DNA of 64,000 nt, from NCBI RefSeq assembly GCF_003852405.1, contig NZ_QAJM01000001.1:62001-126000 (forward strand). Reading direction: 5' to 3'. Under the pieces are notes generated by a model. The model was not told the DNA's origin. It searched no databases and worked only from the letters and a program-made list of their open reading frames with translations. This stretch comes from Pseudomonas sp. KBW05 (lineage in GTDB: Bacteria; Pseudomonadota; Gammaproteobacteria; Pseudomonadales; Pseudomonadaceae). Shown here one piece after another: positions 45,201 to 51,662 of this stretch. Numbering within the stretch: the first letter of the stretch is position 1; the number at the start of each line of letters is the position of its first letter. The position numbers were made by a program, and so were the translations under genes.

Positions 45201-46032
45201 CCTGCTTGAATGTACCGTCCCATATCCCGGTGTATGAACGCGACGCGGGGTCGTAGTTACTCGGTACCTGCATCTTCTTCAGCTTGGTCTCGACCGTGAC
45301 GGCCGGGATGCTGCGGAACTGCTCGGCTGAAAATTCGATGTAGAGCAGCGCTGTATTTGGATAGCGAACCTTCGCATCGATCACCTCGGTGAAGCCGGCG
45401 ATCTGCATGGTGTCGGAGATTTTGTTGTTGTTCTGGTTGATCGTCAGTCGCGTGATCCTCATCAGCCAGCCAGTGGTCGCCTTTGGAAGATCAATGCGGC
45501 GTGTTCGCTCGTACAGGCTGGTGGTCTTGCCGTCGACAGCCTCGCTCAGCACCTGCTGGTAGGTCCCACCATCGGTGGCCAGCTCAACCTTGTATTCAAT
45601 GCGGTACCCATTGACGTTGCCGCTAGAGTCCACCGACTGAAGCGCCGGCCACGCGAAACGCACTCGTACTGCGGAGAGCTGGGTGTTGCTAATGGCTCGG
45701 ACCCACGGCGTACCGCTGCGCAGCTCGGTATTGATCGTTGTCTCGTTCTCGATCGATGGAATGCCCTGGATATAGCTCTGATCCACGGCACCGGTGCGCC
45801 ACTCCCACTTCACGTTCGGGAAGTTCATGTTGCCTTGAGGGTCTTGCAGGGGCGTGTTGTCGAGATAGATGTCTTTGGCAGTTGGCGTGCCCTCGAACTC
45901 ACCCTCGCCCACGGCAATGAGCATTTTTGCGATAGCAACAGAGCGCAGACTGTCCGGGGCCTCAGTCGGCGTTTTTGGTTTACCTTCGCCGCCTTTGGCG
46001 CCGTGTATATCGATGTTTTGTGCTGCGCCCAT
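42262..46032 (-). CDS. Tail tip host-specificity protein J
   Basis: 1256-residue homologue of lambda gpJ, the central tail fibre that contacts the receptor. The conserved N terminus (GAKGGEGKPKTPTEAPDSLRS, then LIAVGEGEFEG) and the tail-tip domains to about residue 620 are followed by fibronectin-III-like modules (about 625-830). A long helical segment (about 860-1090) comes next, and a DUF1983-type C-terminal domain (DGLLQSQFVVSADRFAV). It is preceded by a terminator/SD cassette and followed by an ATGA-coupled gene. Confidence 0.92.
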   Translation of the reverse strand: MGAAQNIDIHGAKGGEGKPKTPTEAPDSLRSVAIAKMLIAVGEGEFEGTPTAKDIYLDNTPLQDPQGNMNFPNVKWEWRTGAVDQSYIQGIPSIENETTINTELRSGTPWVRAISNTQLSAVRVRFAWPALQSVDSSGNVNGYRIEYKVELATDGGTYQQVLSEAVDGKTTSLYERTRRIDLPKATTGWLMRITRLTINQNNNKISDTMQIAGFTEVIDAKVRYPNTALLYIEFSAEQFRSIPAVTVETKLKKMQVPSNYDPASRSYTGIWDGTFKQAWTDNAVWMTYDITTADRFGLGRRIKPWMVDIWELYRISQYCDQLVPDGKGGMEPRFLCNLNLQSKADAWSLLRDISAIYRGMTYWAQGQVFTLADMPRATDFDFAYTRANVIDGKFTYSSASERTRYTRALISYDNPANNYDTDVTAVTDSKLQRRYGDNPLEISAIGCTRESEAQRRGKWALLTNSKDRAVTFKVGLDGRIPLPGYVIPIADELLAGRSVGGRISAVNGKVITLDRDTQAKPGDRLILNLPDGKCEGRTVQLVSGRQVTVTLAYSVPPERELVWALDADDLAIPLYRVVSVARPEAGVFEISAVQYDPSKFDHIDTGARLEDRPISVVPITVVPAPASVSITSNYSVDQGLAISTMNISWPAVSGAIAYDVEWRKDSGNWIKLQRTGSTSVDLTGIYSGAYLARVRSVSAFEISSIWKSSNLTNLEGKVGLPPAVASLTTTSELFGIGIRWAFPPGAEDTQRTELWYGPANDLSVATKLADLAYPQANHSMQALKAGAQFFFWARLVDRTGNVGPFYPVVNGVPGQASANAAPILEMIAGQIGESELGKELLEEIELISGSGPGSVNDRLEQAKQELEDLIDHVTDALVYVPTKTYTTGQIVRTGQNLWQALKAVPVDTPPPAVEYWFNMGTIAQTTQAMALQIQQNKTSIETVDGKVTANASALQSLQASWRENDGEGDLADAVKSWDATAKFAQQVKVQASDNRAMVERTTSLDAAVGANKAALTTLEQVVATDKLATTERIDQLKSNVDTNSAAVQTVTQSLADTNKSIASQSTTIEAIAGGDRDGSDEGDLASAINDWKNKASIQVTARATADIDGKLSTMWAVKMQVNANGQYVAAGIGLGIEQNADGLLQSQFVVSADRFAVVNTIAGGAITTPFVVQGGQVFMNSAFIQDASIGVAKLTQSIQSENYVPGRMGLMINFVTGEFELNSATGGGGRQTINNRGGKVYDENDVKRYQWGDLSA

Positions 46033-46049
46033 GCTTTTCTCCAGGCAAT

Positions 46050-46070
46050 AAAAAACCGCCTCATGGGCGG
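46050..46070 (-). terminator. Terminator fused to the J ribosome site
   Basis: Minus strand: CCGCC-CATGA-GGCGG, then TTTTTTATT, then GCCTGGAGAAAA and ATG of J. Confidence 0.75.
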
Positions 46071-46091
46071 CTGCGATGCTTAAAGTGGTGT

Positions 46092-46691
46092 CTACATCTG
46101 GTCTTCGGCGTATATCGCGGCGCTAATAATCGCGCCGCCGACCCTGCGCTTGCCGTAGCAGAGCGGGACCGGGTTGCCGGATGCAGTTGTGTTCTGCGCC
46201 GAGCCAAATGCATATCCAGGCTGGTTTTCGGGCGCAGCGCTCATCTTGAGGCCTGCCGCCTGCGGACTAAGCATTTGGATTACGCCCCCAGCAGCACTAC
46301 CGATACCGCCCGCTATGAGGGCTGCGCCTGTAGTTGTTGTCGACCCGAACGCAAAAAAACCTACCACAATCAATATGGCACCCAAAATGGTCTGCATCAG
46401 GCCTGCGCGCTTTCGGCCCGTAATTACCGGCGCTATACGGATTTCTCCGGAACCGCCAAATCCTAATTCTTTTTCTTCAAGATTTTTTGACCCTCGAAAC
46501 ACGGCAAACTCAATGCCGCGAGACTTGGCGTTCGACAGGAACCGCTCGAAGCCAGGGATCTGTACGCATAGTGCCTTGATAGCCTCGGCTGGGGACTTAA
46601 CTGACAACCTGAAAGATCTTCCAAATTGCCTAAGCTGCCCATAAAGCAAGATGGTAGTCATCGGCTGATAATTAATTGCGAGTGCTGACAT
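46092..46691 (-). CDS. Tail assembly protein I
   Basis: 199-residue lambda gpI-like protein from the ATG at 46691 (MSALAINYQP). Family features: LYGQLRQFGRSFRLSVKSPAEAIKAL opening and a hydrophobic central segment (QTILGAILIVVGFFAFGS with a glycine-rich GGIGSAAGGVIQML). The tail ends GSAQNTTASGNPVPLCYGKRRVGGAIISA. In lambda, I is directly between K and J; here K is 6.6 kb upstream. Confidence 0.88.
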   Translation of the reverse strand: MSALAINYQPMTTILLYGQLRQFGRSFRLSVKSPAEAIKALCVQIPGFERFLSNAKSRGIEFAVFRGSKNLEEKELGFGGSGEIRIAPVITGRKRAGLMQTILGAILIVVGFFAFGSTTTTGAALIAGGIGSAAGGVIQMLSPQAAGLKMSAAPENQPGYAFGSAQNTTASGNPVPLCYGKRRVGGAIISAAIYAEDQM

Positions 46692-46706
46692 GGTTTTCTC
46701 CAGGCG

Positions 46707-46728
46707 AAAAAAAACCCGCTGTAGCGGG
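46707..46728 (-). terminator. Terminator fused to the gpI ribosome site
   Basis: Minus strand: CCCGC-TACA-GCGGG, then TTTTTTTT, then CGCCTGGAGAAAA and ATG. It also ends the lipoprotein gene upstream. Confidence 0.8.
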
Positions 46729-46738
46729 CTTAATGGGA

Positions 46739-47140
46739 TCAATAAGCGGTAGCTGAAATATCTGGACCGCCGGGCGACATGGATATTCTTCTTCTCAAAA
46801 CTTCTCCGCTTTTTATTTCGACATCGCGCTCAACCATCATCCCTCCCCCGCAAGCTGCGCTTGGCTTCGCGCCAAGCACTACTCGGCCGGCCTTAACACC
46901 AAACCTAGCCACCTCTCCCGAGGAGAATTCGGCAGCAAGCTCCCCATTGATATAGAAACGGTAATTGCATCCAGATCCAAACATCCCGCCATCTCGGGTA
47001 ACAATGAGTTGAGCATCGGACTTTGTAGCGAAGGCATAAAGCCGAGAGCTTGGCACCGGATCGGCCTTGTCGGCAGATATAGGCGAACTAGAGCAGCCGA
47101 CCAAGCTCAAAATAAAAAAGAATCCTACGAACAGTTTCAT
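46739..47140 (-). CDS. Prophage lipoprotein moron, 133 aa
   Basis: Lipobox LVGC (Cys16). Mature chain with SDAQLIVTRDGGMFGSGCNYRFYINGELAAEF, a beta domain reminiscent of DUF2846-like envelope lipoproteins, and a paired CGGGMM cysteine. GAGGGAG precedes the ATG. It is wedged between the immI-like island and gpI; a role in surface alteration or superinfection exclusion is inference. Confidence 0.75.
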   Translation of the reverse strand: MKLFVGFFFILSLVGCSSSPISADKADPVPSSRLYAFATKSDAQLIVTRDGGMFGSGCNYRFYINGELAAEFSSGEVARFGVKAGRVVLGAKPSAACGGGMMVERDVEIKSGEVLRRRISMSPGGPDISATAY

Positions 47141-47197
47141 GTCGCTCCCTCGTTGAGAAATGGCGAGACTTTATCACCAAGCAGAGAGCAACACGAA

Positions 47198-47214
47198 AGC
47201 CCGCAATGCGGGCT
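47198..47214 (-). terminator. Hairpin closing the three-hairpin element
   Basis: Minus strand: AGCCCGC-ATT-GCGGGCT, seven base pairs, followed by TTCGTGTT. The T tract is weak, so termination may be partial. Confidence 0.6.
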
Positions 47215-47235
47215 ATATCAATCGAAAACTTCTAA

Positions 47236-47510
47236 CACTGCAATGCCTCCTCCAAGAAGAGACATTACGCTGTTATCAGCCCATACCAAATCAAACCACA
47301 CCCCGCCGGACCTAGCCGCGACTTGCCGGACCAGAACCTGCCAGCGGCTTCTGCCACCGCAATGCCGACTGATTCCAATCGGCATTACGCTGTTGTCAGC
47401 CCTCACCTCGACATGCCCGACCTAACCAGGCCTCGCCCAACCTTGTCTCGCCACGCCACATGATGCGTTCGCACCGCAATGCCCTCTCATAGAAAGGACA
47501 TTACTCTGCT
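47236..47510 (-). ncRNA. Candidate structured 3'-UTR RNA: three hairpins separated by pentamer-periodic tracts
   Basis: Read on the minus strand from the stop codon at 47509. Hairpin A (47502-47478), a 60-base tract (47460-47401), hairpin B (47386-47361), a 65-base tract (47345-47281) and hairpin C (47266-47242). Each stem begins AATG and ends CATT, pairs over 10-11 base pairs including wobbles, and has differing inner sequence. Flanks of B and C are near identical (GCTGAYAACAGCGT before, GCRGTG after). The tracts repeat NGGNN every five bases, which rules out ordinary coding. No known family recognised. Confidence 0.55.
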
Positions 47511-47970
47511 ATTGACCAAGAGCCTTTCGGGTCATGCCCTGGAGCGCGGAAAACTTTGCTACAGCGTCAAGGTTTGCACGTCGCTGATCATCGGTAAGCT
47601 CCGTTATCCTCAGATTCCTCAGCTTTTCTCCACTCCCGCGAAACGCCTTCCGGACATTCCGGCCCAGCTCACTTACCGCAACTTCTGTCTGCTCATGAGG
47701 CGGCACCCAGCGGTAACCACGGCCGCGCACAGACTGAAGGCAGACCTGATGATGCTTGAGCAAGTCCGATTTAAATGCCTCCACGTTCGCAAGCCATTCG
47801 AACTGACGCTCACGAAACTTCTCAACGGTCAGCGACTTCGAGTCAGTCATGGAAGGCATTCCGAAACGCGCCTCCAACCACTCATGCCCGACCAGATCGC
47901 CGTATTTGAATTCCTTGAGGAAGTCATCAACAGCTTGCTTGTAGCTTGGGTGCTTTGTCAGTTCAGACAT
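47509..47970 (-). CDS. Phage protein of the immI-like operon, 153 aa, unknown
   Basis: Start at 47970 (MSELTKHPSY), overlapping the end of the 191-aa gene by eight bases. Features: a GDLVGHEWLEARFGMP helix-turn pattern, VEAFKSDLLKHHQVCLQSVRGRGYRWVPPHEQ (wing-like strand pair, as in small phage winged-helix proteins) and a helical tail (LTDDQRRANLDAVAKFSALQ). DNA binding is plausible, not shown. It is the last gene before the hairpin element. Confidence 0.7.
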   Translation of the reverse strand: MSELTKHPSYKQAVDDFLKEFKYGDLVGHEWLEARFGMPSMTDSKSLTVEKFRERQFEWLANVEAFKSDLLKHHQVCLQSVRGRGYRWVPPHEQTEVAVSELGRNVRKAFRGSGEKLRNLRITELTDDQRRANLDAVAKFSALQGMTRKALGQ

Positions 47971-48538
47971 ATGCCACCTCGAAACGACCGAAGCGCGGCC
48001 GGTATTCACAGACGCCAATCAACAGTCCTGAGTCGGTGATCGCCTTTTTTGCTTCCTCTATGTTGAGTACGTCAGCGTTGATCGCGACTTCCAGCTCGAC
48101 GCCCCATTCAAGAAAGATTGGCCGGTAACGCATGATCTTCGCCTGCCCAACCTTAACCCCGCGACAATCAACGAATCGCTGATCCTCCCAAAGAGAATCG
48201 GGAGTTGTCGGCCCAGAGAACTCCAGCTTTGCCTTGTCAGTCATTACGACCGCTCCGCGCTTCCATTGCGTGCCCAGCTTCTGAAGCTTCGCGCCAGCCA
48301 GGAACGTCGCATCGAAGTTAGCGCCGGGTACAAAGAATCCGAGCTTTTCATCGTGGTAAGCGCCGGCGATAAATTCAGAGCGAGCGATGGCAAGATGATC
48401 GTCGTCCGTCTTCTTGCGCTTTCCGGTCAATTCCTTATGAGCCTTTGTTGCGGGATTCAAAGGGTTGGCCAGCTTGTCGCTGTGCATCATCAGCGGAGAC
48501 GTGCCGGTAATTTTTAGCGTGACAAGTTCCATGCTCAT
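47963..48538 (-). CDS. Phage protein, 191 aa, RAMP-like motifs, unknown
   Basis: Starts inside the Bro-N stop (ATGA overlap). The first strand reads MELVTLKITGTSPLMMHS, followed by a lysine-rich loop, then FFVPGANFDATFLAGAKL (residues 69-85), IMRYRPIFLEWGVELEV and a glycine-arginine ending GVCEYRPRFGRFEV (175-188). No named family recalled. The layout (T-x-SPL opening, PG-x-N/S-F insertion, G-x-x-x-R-x-RFGRF end) resembles the ferredoxin-like RAMP fold of Cas7/Csm3. That likeness is inference from motif shape. Confidence 0.7.
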   Translation of the reverse strand: MSMELVTLKITGTSPLMMHSDKLANPLNPATKAHKELTGKRKKTDDDHLAIARSEFIAGAYHDEKLGFFVPGANFDATFLAGAKLQKLGTQWKRGAVVMTDKAKLEFSGPTTPDSLWEDQRFVDCRGVKVGQAKIMRYRPIFLEWGVELEVAINADVLNIEEAKKAITDSGLLIGVCEYRPRFGRFEVAYV

Positions 48539-49398
48539 GCTGCGTCCCTCCGAGCAGCCTGGAAAAGAAATCGGCAGCGCAGATTTTCAGTAGCAAGCGC
48601 CACAAACTCAAACATTTCCGCTGTGGAGACTGGCATATCCCTGTCCACAAGCATCGACTGCATGAACTGCTGCCGGGTCAAAACGAACGCACCCATTGGC
48701 ACGGGCGTGACCTGCCGATTGCCGTGATGGTCGGCGCTGACGAGATATCGCTCACACTCTCCAAGTTTGTCGGGGATATCGAAGGACTTGCCCTGCCCCT
48801 TCGGAATGAACTCACCTTCCAGGACGGCGTAGGCCGCGATGAAGTTGCACGCCGACTCGAACTGGCTTGCAGGTATCAGCTCAAGGCGCGGCACGTTGAA
48901 ACGCGTGTGCACTGCTGAATAAATACGCGCGGAAGCACTGCGCTGAATGGATGCTGGAAGATGTGCCACTTTGTGGCGCGCCAAGCCTTTCAGGGCATTC
49001 GTCTCGGTCATGTCGACCAGGTCATCCATCAGCGTCTTCATTCTATTGCTGGAGTCTTGGTAGCTGCCCTGCTTGCGAATCGCCGGAAGGACTTCAGCAG
49101 TCACCCACTTCTTGAAGCGCTTGGCTTCAGCCTTGCGGCTGCGCAGGATGGCCGAGTAAAGGCCGGATTCGTTTATGACCAGCATTTCTTGGTCGCCGCC
49201 AGGGGTACGCACAATCTGCGTACCCTTTTCGTCTTCGTCCAAGTTTCGAGTCATGTCACCAGCAATACGGTACTCCAGGGCGGACGACACATCTGCCGCC
49301 ACGAACCACGGCTGATCATCAATCAGCAGGGTCCGCACCTGTTGCTTGCCGAACTTGAAGGGGATGACATTGGATGTGGCTGTGCTAATATCGCTCAT
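48535..49398 (-). CDS. Bro-N family antirepressor
   Basis: 287 residues from the ATG at 49398. The N-terminal Bro-N domain (about 15-113) has VRTLLIDDQPWFVAADVSSALEY, LDEDEKGTQIVRTPGGDQEMLVINESGLYSAILRSRKAEAKRFKKWVTAEVLPAIRKQGSY, the standard antirepressor pattern. The C-terminal part (about 120-280) is unrelated to KilA-C. It is third from the operator after the small RHH gene, as ant follows arc in P22. Expected role: neutralise a phage repressor. Confidence 0.85.
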   Translation of the reverse strand: MSDISTATSNVIPFKFGKQQVRTLLIDDQPWFVAADVSSALEYRIAGDMTRNLDEDEKGTQIVRTPGGDQEMLVINESGLYSAILRSRKAEAKRFKKWVTAEVLPAIRKQGSYQDSSNRMKTLMDDLVDMTETNALKGLARHKVAHLPASIQRSASARIYSAVHTRFNVPRLELIPASQFESACNFIAAYAVLEGEFIPKGQGKSFDIPDKLGECERYLVSADHHGNRQVTPVPMGAFVLTRQQFMQSMLVDRDMPVSTAEMFEFVALATENLRCRFLFQAARRDAA

Positions 49399-49435
49399 GA
49401 CGTTTTTCCTAGTAGATTGACGTTCTGCTTCACAG

Positions 49436-49466
49436 GCCTCAAGCGTTGGCGCGCTTGGGGCTTTTT
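49436..49466 (+). terminator. Hairpin with T5 on the plus strand
   Basis: GCCTCAAGCG and CGCTTGGGGC pair over ten positions (one wobble), followed by TTTTT. It overlaps the end of the minus-strand RHH gene. No plus-strand gene ends here, so it may serve an antisense transcript or be part of a minus-strand attenuator. Confidence 0.4.
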
Positions 49467-49618
49467 CATGCCTGTTCATTTTTCGCTTTTCCCTTGGCTT
49501 GCTGAATAATCTCAACCAGTTGCGCGTTCATCGAGCGGTTCTGCTCGCGCGCCTGCTGTTTCAACCATTCCATCAGCTCACCAGGGAATCTAACCTGCGT
49601 TCTTGCTAGATCGCTCAT
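49466..49618 (-). CDS. Arc-like ribbon-helix-helix repressor, 50 aa
   Basis: Short gene starting at 49618 behind TAAGGAGGGG (about three to five bases from the ATG). Sequence runs MSDLARTQVRFPGELMEWL then KQQAREQNRSMNAQLVEII and a basic tail. The TQVRFP strand and R-S-M-N-A-Q-L-V-E helix are the Arc/Mnt pattern (compare Arc FNLRWP and GRSVNSEI). It is first in an operon with the Bro-N gene 67 bases downstream, exactly as arc precedes ant in P22. Confidence 0.82.
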   Translation of the reverse strand: MSDLARTQVRFPGELMEWLKQQAREQNRSMNAQLVEIIQQAKGKAKNEQA

Positions 49619-49628
49619 AACCCCTCCT

Positions 49629-49681
49629 TAGTGACACGCAGTCACTATACAGCCGATATTTCACAGTGACAAGATAGTGAC
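49629..49681. promoter_or_regulatory. Operator region with four AGTGAC half-sites
   Basis: Inverted pair TAGTGAC-ACGCA-GTCACTA (49629-49647) and a direct pair AGTGAC / AGTGAC at 49665-49670 and 49676-49681, spaced 11 bases apart. They cover the whole gap between the divergent RHH genes. Hexamers one helical turn apart are typical for cooperative RHH dimers. Confidence 0.72.
49644..49672 (-). promoter_or_regulatory. Sigma-70-like promoter for the RHH-antirepressor operon
   Basis: On the minus strand TTGTCA (-35, at 49672-49667) and TATAGT (-10, at 49649-49644) with a 17-base spacer. Both elements lie within AGTGAC half-sites, so RHH binding would block it. Confidence 0.7.
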
Positions 49682-50071
49682 ATGGAAGAAATTTATAGAT
49701 CTCAATTCCGCCTCCCCTACTCTCTTTATGAGCAGTTGAAGGCTTCCGCTGACAAGAATCGCCGCTCAGTGAACGCGGAGCTAATCGCGCGCCTGGAGCA
49801 AAGTTTTGAGGTTCAGCAACAAGATGCTGAGGATTCCCCTCGATTTAAGATCGATGGAGACGCCTTTAATCTTGGGAAATATGAGCCTGGGGCTGACGCA
49901 GTGAAATTTGCAGGCGGTCCGGCAGCCGAAAAGGAAAACTCCTTTATGGCGAGTTTGCTAGAACTGATTAATGAGTATCGCCCCGCAGAGCTCAAAACGT
50001 TGCCGCCCGATAACGCAAAACCCAAACCTAATACGGGGCCAGAGCCCCGCAAGCGCTACCCGAAGAAGTGA
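49682..50071 (+). CDS. Arc/Mnt-like ribbon-helix-helix protein, 129 aa
   Basis: N-terminal RHH (SQFRLPYSLYEQLKASADKNRRSVNAELIARLEQSF, residues 7-42) followed by an 85-residue acidic/proline-rich extension unlike Arc. It is divergent from the small RHH gene across the AGTGAC operator, taking the place of mnt in P22 immI. The ATG at 49682 directly follows the last half-site; no ribosome site is visible, so leaderless translation is possible. Confidence 0.82.
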   Translation: MEEIYRSQFRLPYSLYEQLKASADKNRRSVNAELIARLEQSFEVQQQDAEDSPRFKIDGDAFNLGKYEPGADAVKFAGGPAAEKENSFMASLLELINEYRPAELKTLPPDNAKPKPNTGPEPRKRYPKK

Positions 50072-50092
50072 TTGGTCCGACAAGGAACGTCA

Positions 50093-50560
50093 ATGTCACC
50101 CAAAGAGCCCATACCAGAACCCGACAATTCCAGTGCCTTTTCGTCAGTCACGGTCTGCTTCGTGCCCAGGGCATTTGCCGCCAACACCCTAGCGAACCTC
50201 GGCCTGGTAGGCACCCTCTGCAAATACGGCGACAAAGAGTTTCGACGAATCGAAAAGCTGAAGTGCGACCTGTACTTCCCAGCCGGGACGTTTGTCGCTC
50301 TTGATCAGAATGGAAACATCGACAGCATCCATACCGGGTCTGACATCGGGCAGCTTGACCTGGCTTTCAACGACTACTTGAATTTCCTCATGGATGTTCG
50401 GCGGATCTACGAAGGGCCGGGCACCTACAACAAAAAACTTGAGGCCGTCGAGGCCATGACAACCGGCATGGGGCGCCAAGGGCATTCCCATGGCTACTTC
50501 ATAGCCAAGCATGGCGGCGCGGGCCCGCTTCTCGACAAGTGTGTCCAGCGAAAGCGCTAG
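50093..50560 (+). CDS. Moron protein, 155 aa, unknown
   Basis: Start at 50093 (MSPKEPIPEP) with AAGGAA about five bases upstream. Soluble; strands (AFSSVTVCFVPRAFAAN, LKCDLYFPAGTFVALDQNGNI) and a helical C-terminal part with LAFNDYLNFLMDVRRIYEG. Not recognised. It follows the RHH gene by 21 bases and may be co-transcribed with it in the lysogen. Confidence 0.7.
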   Translation: MSPKEPIPEPDNSSAFSSVTVCFVPRAFAANTLANLGLVGTLCKYGDKEFRRIEKLKCDLYFPAGTFVALDQNGNIDSIHTGSDIGQLDLAFNDYLNFLMDVRRIYEGPGTYNKKLEAVEAMTTGMGRQGHSHGYFIAKHGGAGPLLDKCVQRKR

Positions 50561-50602
50561 TATTCCCTCCCGCCTGAATCCACCATCGATAAGGAAATTT
50601 GT

Positions 50603-50815
50603 ATGCGGAAATTAAGGTCTATAGAAACCGTCGGACTTAGCGTTCAAGAGATCCTCAGCGAGTTCAATGAGCGCGCGGGAGAGTTTGGCGTGACAGAGGA
50701 AAACCTCGTCTCCGTGAACGTCACTCCCCCGAGTAACCCCATCAAAATACTTGATGGCGATAAAACTAAAGACGCGCGCGTCCAAGTGACTATCATTTAC
50801 TGGAGCGATCGATAG
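50603..50815 (+). CDS. Moron protein, 70 aa, unknown
   Basis: AAGGAAATTTGT precedes the ATG. Helix (SVQEILSEFNERAGEFGV) then strands (LVSVNVTPP, RVQVTIIYW). No family recognised. The gene lies between two other plus-strand accessory genes; a GC-rich dyad GCCCGGC/GCCGGGC follows at 50835-50850. Confidence 0.65.
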   Translation: MRKLRSIETVGLSVQEILSEFNERAGEFGVTEENLVSVNVTPPSNPIKILDGDKTKDARVQVTIIYWSDR

Positions 50816-50878
50816 TCTCCACTCACTGACCCAAGCCCGGCCCGCCGGGCCTCGAACGCCACGCCAGGAGGCTCGGCC

Positions 50879-51274
50879 ATGCTTAAACTAAAAAGAATCA
50901 GTGCCAAACAAGAGATCAGGAGTGCCGTACTTCAGGAGCGCTACTACAAAGGCTCAAGCCCAAAAACCCATGATTATATTGCGCTGTCGAACGATGCTGA
51001 GGCGGGGCTCCTTATCTACGAGGACTGGGGAACTCCCGTAGGTTTTATCTTCGAAATTTTCGTAGTCAGTGATTTCAGAAAACGCGGTATCGGGAACTGG
51101 ATTCTGTCTCAAGCAGAGGTTGTTGCTGCTGAGCTTGGCAACACAAGAATCAGACTCGACGCAAGAACACTTGATCCAGAGCAGATGAGTCATAACGACT
51201 TAGCCACTTGGTACCAGAGCAAAGGTTATGTCTGGAATAACTCTAAAGTTGGCACGCTAGAGAAGGCGCTGTAA
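50879..51274 (+). CDS. GNAT-like acetyltransferase moron, 131 aa
   Basis: GCCAGGAGG stands 8 bases before the ATG. The GNAT core is visible: EAGLLIYEDWGTPVGFIFEIFVVSDFRKRGIGNWILSQAEVVA contains the acetyl-CoA loop R-K-R-G-I-G-N, followed by IRLDARTLDPE and WYQSKGYVW. Acceptor unknown. A toxin-type GNAT is not indicated because no RHH partner is adjacent in the same unit. Confidence 0.8.
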   Translation: MLKLKRISAKQEIRSAVLQERYYKGSSPKTHDYIALSNDAEAGLLIYEDWGTPVGFIFEIFVVSDFRKRGIGNWILSQAEVVAAELGNTRIRLDARTLDPEQMSHNDLATWYQSKGYVWNNSKVGTLEKAL

Positions 51275-51337
51275 CGTCAAAGCCCTTTTCATATCCGTCT
51301 CTGCTTTCCCTGCCTACCCATCCCATAGGATCGTTGC

Positions 51338-51601
51338 GTGTCAGAACCCAACCTCACTTTGAAATGCCTAGGCCGCACCAAACGAGGCGATGTTCTGGTT
51401 GGGCGCTACCATTTGGAAGTGACCGACATCCGAAGTGGCAAGACTGCGACTATCTCGGTCGAACCCAGGCACTCGGCCTCGGCGCGGAGCATGAAAAGGA
51501 TCCTGCTAGAGCGGTGCATATTCTACAGGGCAACGCGCGCGGAGCACGACCAGGTGCTACTTGAGATTCTTGATCCGCTGACTGAAGCAATCCAAAAATA
51601 A
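51338..51601 (+). CDS. Moron protein, 87 aa, unknown
   Basis: GTG start at 51338 (MSEPNLTLKC). Basic, beta-rich front (RGDVLVGRYHLEVTDIRSGKTATISVEP) and helical tail. No clear ribosome site. Not recognised. Confidence 0.55.
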   Translation: MSEPNLTLKCLGRTKRGDVLVGRYHLEVTDIRSGKTATISVEPRHSASARSMKRILLERCIFYRATRAEHDQVLLEILDPLTEAIQK

Positions 51602-51662
51602 TCCTGCCCTAATAAGTTTTCACACTGGCTTACACCTACGCTGCACATACCCAAGGATGACA

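Noticed and set aside
47236-47510. CRISPR-like array from the three repeated hairpins
   Set aside because: Repeats are not identical, inner stems vary by compensating changes, spacers are internally 5-nt periodic rather than unique, and no cas gene is nearby.
49436-49466. Terminator of a plus-strand gene
   Set aside because: No plus-strand gene ends upstream, so it was kept only as a low-confidence hairpin.
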